Part shown: positions 6,649-9,613 of the stretch, piece by piece
Layout of the letters: every line of letters begins with the position of its first letter
Numbering within the stretch: position 1 is the stretch's first letter
DNA from: an uncultured Dorea sp.
GTDB taxonomy: Bacteria; Bacillota_A; Clostridia; Lachnospirales; Lachnospiraceae
Assembly: GCA_948468495.1 (NCBI GenBank)
Contig: CAOKJI010000039.1
Coordinates: forward strand, 1 to 9,613
DNA length: 9,613 bases
Direction: 5' to 3'
Translations under genes and position numbers: made by a program
The notes under the pieces: model-generated
Told to the model about the DNA's origin: nothing
Database searches by the model: none
What the model saw: the letters and a program-made list of their open reading frames with translations, nothing else

Positions 6649-6906
6649 CTATTTTTTATTAAATTCAGCCGGGTCATAATAATCCATGTCCACAGCCCAT
6701 TTATCCAATTTTTTCAAAAACTTTTCATCTTCCGTCACTACTTTTATCGGCTTATTATAATTAATTGCCATCAGCCCGAGAATGGATTTGGCATCCGCAA
6801 TCTGGCCGTCCTCTGTATGAACACCGATATCGCTTATACTTTCGCTTGCAAGCTTCATAAATTGCTTCAAATCATCCAATACTGTAATTTCAATCAATCT
6901 TACCAT
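6649..6906 (-). CDS. Small HPr-fold protein without the phosphorylatable histidine
   Basis: This 85-residue protein resembles the HPr phosphocarrier family. The segment DIGVHTEDGQIADAKSILGL (26-45), followed by M, aligns with the part of HPr that contains the regulatory serine (Ser41 here, in KSILGLM). The catalytic histidine region (GIHARPA in HPr) is replaced by VLDDLKQF, with no histidine, so it cannot act as a standard PTS phosphocarrier. The acidic/aromatic tail (DMDYYDPAEFNKK) is extra. The ATG at 6906 is chosen, although its Shine-Dalgarno stretch (GGAAGGAAGG) is about 15 bases away. An in-frame GTG at 6921 lies nearer and would add five residues. A longer frame running to 6999 would run into the inverted-repeat arm and is not HPr-like. 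A regulatory or structural role at the head of the BMC block is possible; the function is unknown. The family assignment is by eye. Confidence 0.75.
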   Translation of the reverse strand: MVRLIEITVLDDLKQFMKLASESISDIGVHTEDGQIADAKSILGLMAINYNKPIKVVTEDEKFLKKLDKWAVDMDYYDPAEFNKK

Positions 6907-6945
6907 ACGCGCTGCACACACCCTTCCTTCCGGGGCCGTCTGCCA

Positions 6946-7208
6946 GCCGCCCGCTCTGTATAAGGTATACCGGGAAGTCTGATATATAAGGCAAGGCATT
7001 CAGAGACGTTCTTAATGGAAATGAAATCCACTGCTTGCCTCCAGAACCTGCCACCGGCAGCTTCTTCCGGATGCTCTGGCAATGGAGACTTGGAAGCAAA
7101 GGCATCCTCAGGCTTCTTAGTCTCCGTTAGCAGTTAGTTCACTGGAATGTTGTCTCGCCTTGCTTTATGTATCAGACTTCCCGGTATGCCTTATACAGAG
7201 CGGGCGGC
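6946..7208. repeat. Long inverted repeat, 52-base arms around 159-base core
   Basis: The left arm is 6946-6997 and the right arm 7157-7208. The arms start GCCGCCCGCTCTGTATAAGG and end with its complement. They differ from perfect complementarity at three positions, all transitions giving G-U in plus-strand RNA. No transposase gene or obvious target-site duplication flanks it, so a mobile-element reading is not supported beyond the inverted arms. Confidence 0.93.
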
Positions 7209-7232
7209 GTCTCACACACCGCCCACCTTTTT
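7202..7232 (+). terminator. Rho-independent terminator-like hairpin overlapping the long stem
   Basis: On the plus strand GGGCGG (7202-7207) can pair with CCGCCC (7219-7224) across an 11-base loop, followed by ACC and TTTTT (7228-7232). The same GGGCGG is also the base of the 52-bp stem, so the two pairings exclude each other. The T-run lies on the plus side only, so it would not stop the minus-strand operon. Confidence 0.5.
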
Positions 7233-7269
7233 AGAATAGAATTAATCCGAATGATTCGTTATGTTTCTA

Positions 7270-8295
7270 TTATTTCATTTCAGCAAAGTCGCCGTCTCCA
7301 ACATAATCTGCAACGTTATCTTTATTGATGAGGCCTGTTCCTGCATCTACTTCTGTCTCAACGCTCTCGCCCTTAATCAGCTTGATTGCGGTATCAATAC
7401 CAACGCGAAGCTCTGTAGCAGGGTCGTTCATGGTTGTACATACATATTTGCCTTCTTCAATCATCTTAACTGCTTCCATCAGTCCGTCAACGCCGCATAC
7501 CTTAACGTCTGTAAGATTCTTCTCTGCACAAACCTGAGCTGCGCCAACAGCCATGTCGTCATTATGTCCGTAAATAGCTACAACGCCGTCATTTGCCTGA
7601 AGAAGATCCTGTGTTGCTGTAACAGCCTTAGCTCTTGCATAATCACAGTTTACAGACTGAACAATCTCAATCCCTGCAACATCCTTGAATACAGACTCAA
7701 AACCGTCTCTTCTTGCCATCATAACCTGGTCGCCTGCTGTTCCCTGGATTTCAAGAATCTTTCCAGATGCCTTATCTGCGCCGCCAAGTTCTTCTAACAG
7801 ACACTCGCCTACCATACGTCCCATCTCTTCGTTGTCACGTACGATTGCTGCGGTAAAGCCGCCTGCTGCCAGACGGTCAACAGTTACAACCGGAATCCCT
7901 GCCTCTTCGCATGCTGCAAATGCAGTAGCGCAGCCCTCAGAGTTAACCGGATTTACAATCAGACACTGAATACCGCTCTGAATCATATCGTTGATGTCAT
8001 TGGTCTGCTTAGTAACGTCTTCATTCGCGTCTGCAAAGCTCAGATCGATTCCAAGCTCTTTTGCATATGCCGAAGCTGTGTCAGCCATTGTGGTATAGAA
8101 CGGAGATGCCATTGTTGCCTGTGAGAAACCAATCTTATATGTCTCGCCGTCTCCCGCGTCGCCTGCGTCTTCTGTCTCGCCTGCATCTTCTGTCTGAGCG
8201 TCATCTGCCGGCTCGTCGCTTCCACCAGAACATCCCATCAGCATTGTTCCAATCAATGCCACGCACATCAACATGCTCACTACTTTTCTTTTCAT
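7270..8295 (-). CDS. rbsB: Sugar-binding lipoprotein of a CUT2-type ABC importer (RbsB-like)
   Basis: This 341-residue lipoprotein captures a sugar outside the membrane and delivers it to the permease. The N-terminus MKRKVVSMLMCVALIGTMLMGC is a lipoprotein signal, with cleavage before Cys22. An acidic linker (about 27-48) contains two copies of a six-residue TEDAG-type repeat. The mature domain begins YKIGFSQATMASPFYTTM and follows the RbsB/Peripla_BP_4 pattern: IVNPVNSEG, VVTVDRLAAGG, GHNDDMAVGA and GVDGLMEAVKMIEEGKY. AAAGGAGGAA lies just before the ATG, a very strong ribosome binding site that suits the high expression these proteins need. The symbol marks the family. The ligand could be ribose, another pentose, a hexose, a polyol or AI-2-like sugar, and cannot be read from the sequence. 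The gene converges with the candidate plus-strand RNA downstream, 38 bases from its T-run. Confidence 0.94.
   Translation of the reverse strand: MKRKVVSMLMCVALIGTMLMGCSGGSDEPADDAQTEDAGETEDAGDAGDGETYKIGFSQATMASPFYTTMADTASAYAKELGIDLSFADANEDVTKQTNDINDMIQSGIQCLIVNPVNSEGCATAFAACEEAGIPVVTVDRLAAGGFTAAIVRDNEEMGRMVGECLLEELGGADKASGKILEIQGTAGDQVMMARRDGFESVFKDVAGIEIVQSVNCDYARAKAVTATQDLLQANDGVVAIYGHNDDMAVGAAQVCAEKNLTDVKVCGVDGLMEAVKMIEEGKYVCTTMNDPATELRVGIDTAIKLIKGESVETEVDAGTGLINKDNVADYVGDGDFAEMK
8159..8194. repeat. Two-copy 18-bp tandem repeat in the lipoprotein linker
   Basis: TCGCCTGCGTCTTCTGTC (8159-8176) is followed at once by a copy with one mismatch (8177-8194). It keeps frame and encodes a duplicated six-residue acidic unit in the linker between the lipid anchor and the binding domain. 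Copy number could vary between strains. Confidence 0.85.
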
Positions 8296-8300
8296 ACTTT

Positions 8301-8310
8301 TTCCTCCTTT
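8301..8310 (-). promoter_or_regulatory. Strong ribosome binding site of the binding-protein gene
   Basis: The minus strand reads AAAGGAGGAA, close to the perfect anti-16S complement, and it sits just upstream of ATG 8295. It is stronger than most other sites in the window and fits high output of the binding protein relative to the permease. Confidence 0.8.
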
Positions 8311-8331
8311 AAAGAATGATAATTTATTTCT

Positions 8332-8351
8332 GCAAGGCTTTTGCCCATTGC
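8332..8351 (-). other. Small intra-operon hairpin between permease and binding protein genes
   Basis: On the minus strand GCAA-TG-GGC-AAAA-GCC-TTGC forms a seven-pair hairpin with a two-base bulge. No T-run follows, so it is not a clear terminator. A position between permease and binding-protein genes is typical of RNA-processing or stability elements that raise binding-protein expression. That role is inferred. Confidence 0.4.
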
Positions 8352-8380
8352 ATTCTGTGAACCGTAACTCTTATTAAAAA

Positions 8381-9328
8381 CTAATCTTTCTTAATAGAAA
8401 CCGCTTTGTTCAGCAGCAGAGCGATAATGATAATCGCGCCCTTCGCAATCTGCTGATAGAATGAAGAAATACCAACCAGATTGAATATATTGGTAATAAT
8501 CTGAAGCAGTACAACGCCTCCGAATGTACCGACTACATTGCTGATACCGCCTGCAAGACTGGCGCCTCCGATAACGGACGCCGCAATCGCGTCAAGCTCA
8601 TATCCGTTACATGCTGTCGGCTGTCCTGTGGAAAGGTAGGATGCTGTCAGCACTCCTGCAAATCCCGCAAGAGCTGCACACATCACATAAGCGATGGTGT
8701 AATTGCGCATAACCTTGATACCGGAAAGCCCTGCGGCTTCTTTGTTGCCGCCGATTGCATAAAGGCTTCTTCCATATGTGGTATACTTCATCATCAGGAA
8801 GATTAACGCGGTAAGGCCAATCCAGATTAATCCGGCAATCGGAATCATATTCGCAACCTTCCCGCCGCCAACCACATGGAAACTCTCGCTCAGGCCGAAA
8901 ATCGGAGAACCCTTTGTAACCAACAGGGATGCTCCTCTGGCAATCTGCAGCATAGCCATGGTTGTAATGAAATCCGGCAGGCCGCATTTTGCAATCAGCA
9001 CTCCTGTCACAAGGCCCATTACCGCTCCCACTGCGACCCCCGCAACAATCGATACGAAGATATTGGTTCCGTTTCCTACCATAATGGAAGTAATCATTCC
9101 GGAAAATGCCGCGACGCCTCCCACTGACAAATCAATACCGCCAAGGGTGATTACAATCGTCATACCGATTGCGATAATCCCCGGAATCGCACATTGCTGC
9201 ATCATGTTCAGCATGTTATTCAGTTTCAAAAAGTTCGGTGACAAAACTGACGAGATTACGATAAATACCAGCAGCAGCACCAACAAGTTATATTTCTTCA
9301 AAAACTCTCCAGCGTTAAATTTCTTCAT
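8381..9328 (-). CDS. rbsC: Sugar ABC transporter permease, RbsC/CUT2 family
   Basis: This 315-residue integral membrane protein forms, as a homodimer, the channel through which the sugar crosses. It is almost entirely hydrophobic, with about eight to ten membrane segments starting near residue 15 (LLVLLLVFIVISSVL). The family signature GGIDLSVG is at 63-70. The conserved cytoplasmic region with ELDAIAASVIGGASLAGG lies about two thirds along and is the usual coupling site with the ATPase. Length is typical for RbsC. The ATG starts immediately after the ATPase stop codon, with AGGGAGG inside the end of that gene, so the two are translationally coupled. The 85-base spacer before the binding-protein gene carries a hairpin. 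The symbol indicates the family, not a proven ribose specificity. The call is secure. Confidence 0.95.
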   Translation of the reverse strand: MKKFNAGEFLKKYNLLVLLLVFIVISSVLSPNFLKLNNMLNMMQQCAIPGIIAIGMTIVITLGGIDLSVGGVAAFSGMITSIMVGNGTNIFVSIVAGVAVGAVMGLVTGVLIAKCGLPDFITTMAMLQIARGASLLVTKGSPIFGLSESFHVVGGGKVANMIPIAGLIWIGLTALIFLMMKYTTYGRSLYAIGGNKEAAGLSGIKVMRNYTIAYVMCAALAGFAGVLTASYLSTGQPTACNGYELDAIAASVIGGASLAGGISNVVGTFGGVVLLQIITNIFNLVGISSFYQQIAKGAIIIIALLLNKAVSIKKD

Positions 9329-9613
9329 TTACTCATTCCTCCCTGTAAGCGATGCCTGCAAAATCTTATCTGACTCGAAGCTTCCCTTCTCTGCAGTCAT
9401 AATCTGCTTGCCATCATACATAACCATAATGTTGTCACACACCGTCAGCAGCTCGTCGAGCTCTGAGGAAATTACAATCACGCTCTTCCCCTCTTCCTTT
9501 GCCAGACGTGTGATAATCTTATATATTTCGCTTTTTACCATAACGTCGATTCCCTGGGTAGGTTCATCAATAATCAGGATATCGCTGTCTTGTGCCAGCC
9601 ACTTGGCAAAGAT
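9329..9613 (-). CDS. rbsA: Sugar ABC transporter ATPase, C-terminal 94 residues only (RbsA-like)
   Basis: This is the end of an ATP-binding subunit that powers the importer. Only the last 94 codons are in the window, and the reading frame is open to the right edge. The visible part begins IFAKWLAQDSDILIIDEPTQ and continues GIDV, which is the Walker B/D-loop region of the second nucleotide-binding domain. VIVISSELDEL follows, the switch-region stretch typical of RbsA/MglA-type fused ATPases. As in many such second domains, the position where a switch histidine would be is part of ISSEL. The Walker A and signature motifs would lie beyond the edge. The stop TAA directly abuts the permease ATG. 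Partial because of the window boundary, not because it is broken. Ribose specificity is not shown. Confidence 0.94.
   Translation of the reverse strand: MFAKWLAQDSDILIIDEPTQGIDVMVKSEIYKIITRLAKEEGKSVIVISSELDELLTVCDNIMVMYDGKQIMTAEKGSFESDKILQASLTGRNE

Larger units (their letters stand above)
6946..7232 (+). ncRNA. Candidate structured non-coding RNA with 52-bp terminal stem
   Basis: Most of the 363-base gap between 6907 and 7269 is taken up by one foldable element. Bases 6946-6997 pair with 7157-7208 along all 52 positions: 49 Watson-Crick pairs and three that are G-U only when the plus strand is the RNA. The stem continues past a five-base bulge as GAGAC (7003-7007) with GTCTC (7152-7156). The interior contains CTGCC-ACC-GGCAG (7048-7060) nested in CCAGA/TCTGG (7041-7045, 7075-7079). 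It also contains GGAGAC/GTCTCC (7084-7089, 7120-7125) enclosing GAAGC/GCTTC (7093-7097, 7112-7116). The single-stranded-looking block from CGTTAGCAG to GTCTC (7125-7156) is nearly identical in the copy at 1-142. A terminator-like hairpin with TTTTT follows on the same strand. The RNA would run opposite to, and converge on, the binding-protein gene. No promoter was identified with confidence, and I do not recognise the family. Confidence 0.6.

Noticed and set aside
6907..6999. Upstream extension of the HPr-like frame to an ATG at 6999
   Set aside because: It reads through the left arm of the inverted repeat. The added residues (rich in Arg, Tyr and Gly) do not resemble HPr, and a ribosome binding site lies downstream of them.
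6890..7105. Short minus-strand reading frames inside the intergenic element
   Set aside because: They overlap the paired RNA-like structure, show no recognisable protein motif and lack convincing ribosome binding sites.
6946..7208. MITE or insertion-sequence interpretation of the inverted repeat
   Set aside because: No transposase and no clear target-site duplication are seen. The other copy shares the core rather than the arms, the opposite of what transposon ends would show.
1..7232. Cobalamin riboswitch, expected near a PduS-like gene
   Set aside because: No B12-box-like sequence is seen on either strand in the intergenic regions, and the conserved core does not resemble it.
1..9613. CRISPR array, tRNA or rRNA genes
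   Set aside because: No regularly spaced repeats, cloverleaf-type sequences or rRNA-like blocks were found.

Overview
The window looks like part of a Clostridia chromosome, most likely Lachnospiraceae-like. This rests on moderate GC content, strong AGGAGG-type ribosome binding sites, tightly packed genes and Firmicutes-style proteins. That placement is an inference from style, not a database match. All ten protein genes lie on the minus strand, so the cluster is transcribed from right to left.

Right-hand block (9613 down to 7270): a sugar ABC importer of the ribose/CUT2 type. It comprises the C-terminal end of a duplicated-domain ATPase (cut by the window edge), a permease, and a lipoprotein substrate-binding protein. 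A small hairpin and a strong ribosome binding site separate the permease from the binding protein.

Middle gap (7269 down to 6907, 363 bases): no protein gene. It holds a large hairpin with 52-base arms that are fully complementary once G-U pairs are allowed, enclosing a folded core. All three non-Watson-Crick pairs are G-U only if the RNA is read from the plus strand, and a plus-strand terminator-like hairpin follows. This suggests a non-coding RNA running against the operon. A second, truncated copy of the conserved core lies at 1-142, in the same orientation, at the other end of the gene block.

Left-hand block (6906 down to 164): a bacterial microcompartment (BMC) gene set. In order of transcription it encodes a small HPr-fold protein lacking the catalytic histidine; a zinc- and NAD-dependent sugar/polyol (phosphate) dehydrogenase; a triosephosphate isomerase with an N-terminal extension resembling a BMC encapsulation peptide; an unrecognised protein with an EutQ-like C-terminal motif; a CoA-acylating aldehyde dehydrogenase of the PduP/EutE family; a PduS/RnfC-like NADH-oxidising Fe-S flavoprotein; a PduT-like tandem-domain shell protein; and a PduA-like hexameric shell protein.

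How the genes may work together (inference): the importer brings in a sugar or polyol, which enzymes outside the window would phosphorylate and cleave. The dehydrogenase, the isomerase and the aldehyde dehydrogenase then process sugar-phosphate fragments and an aldehyde in or at the shell, while the PduS-like protein recycles NAD+. An encapsulated triosephosphate isomerase fits the poorly understood 'sugar phosphate utilizing' (SPU) class of BMC loci better than the classical propanediol or ethanolamine types. No aldolase, kinase, BMC-P vertex protein or phosphotransacylase is visible here.
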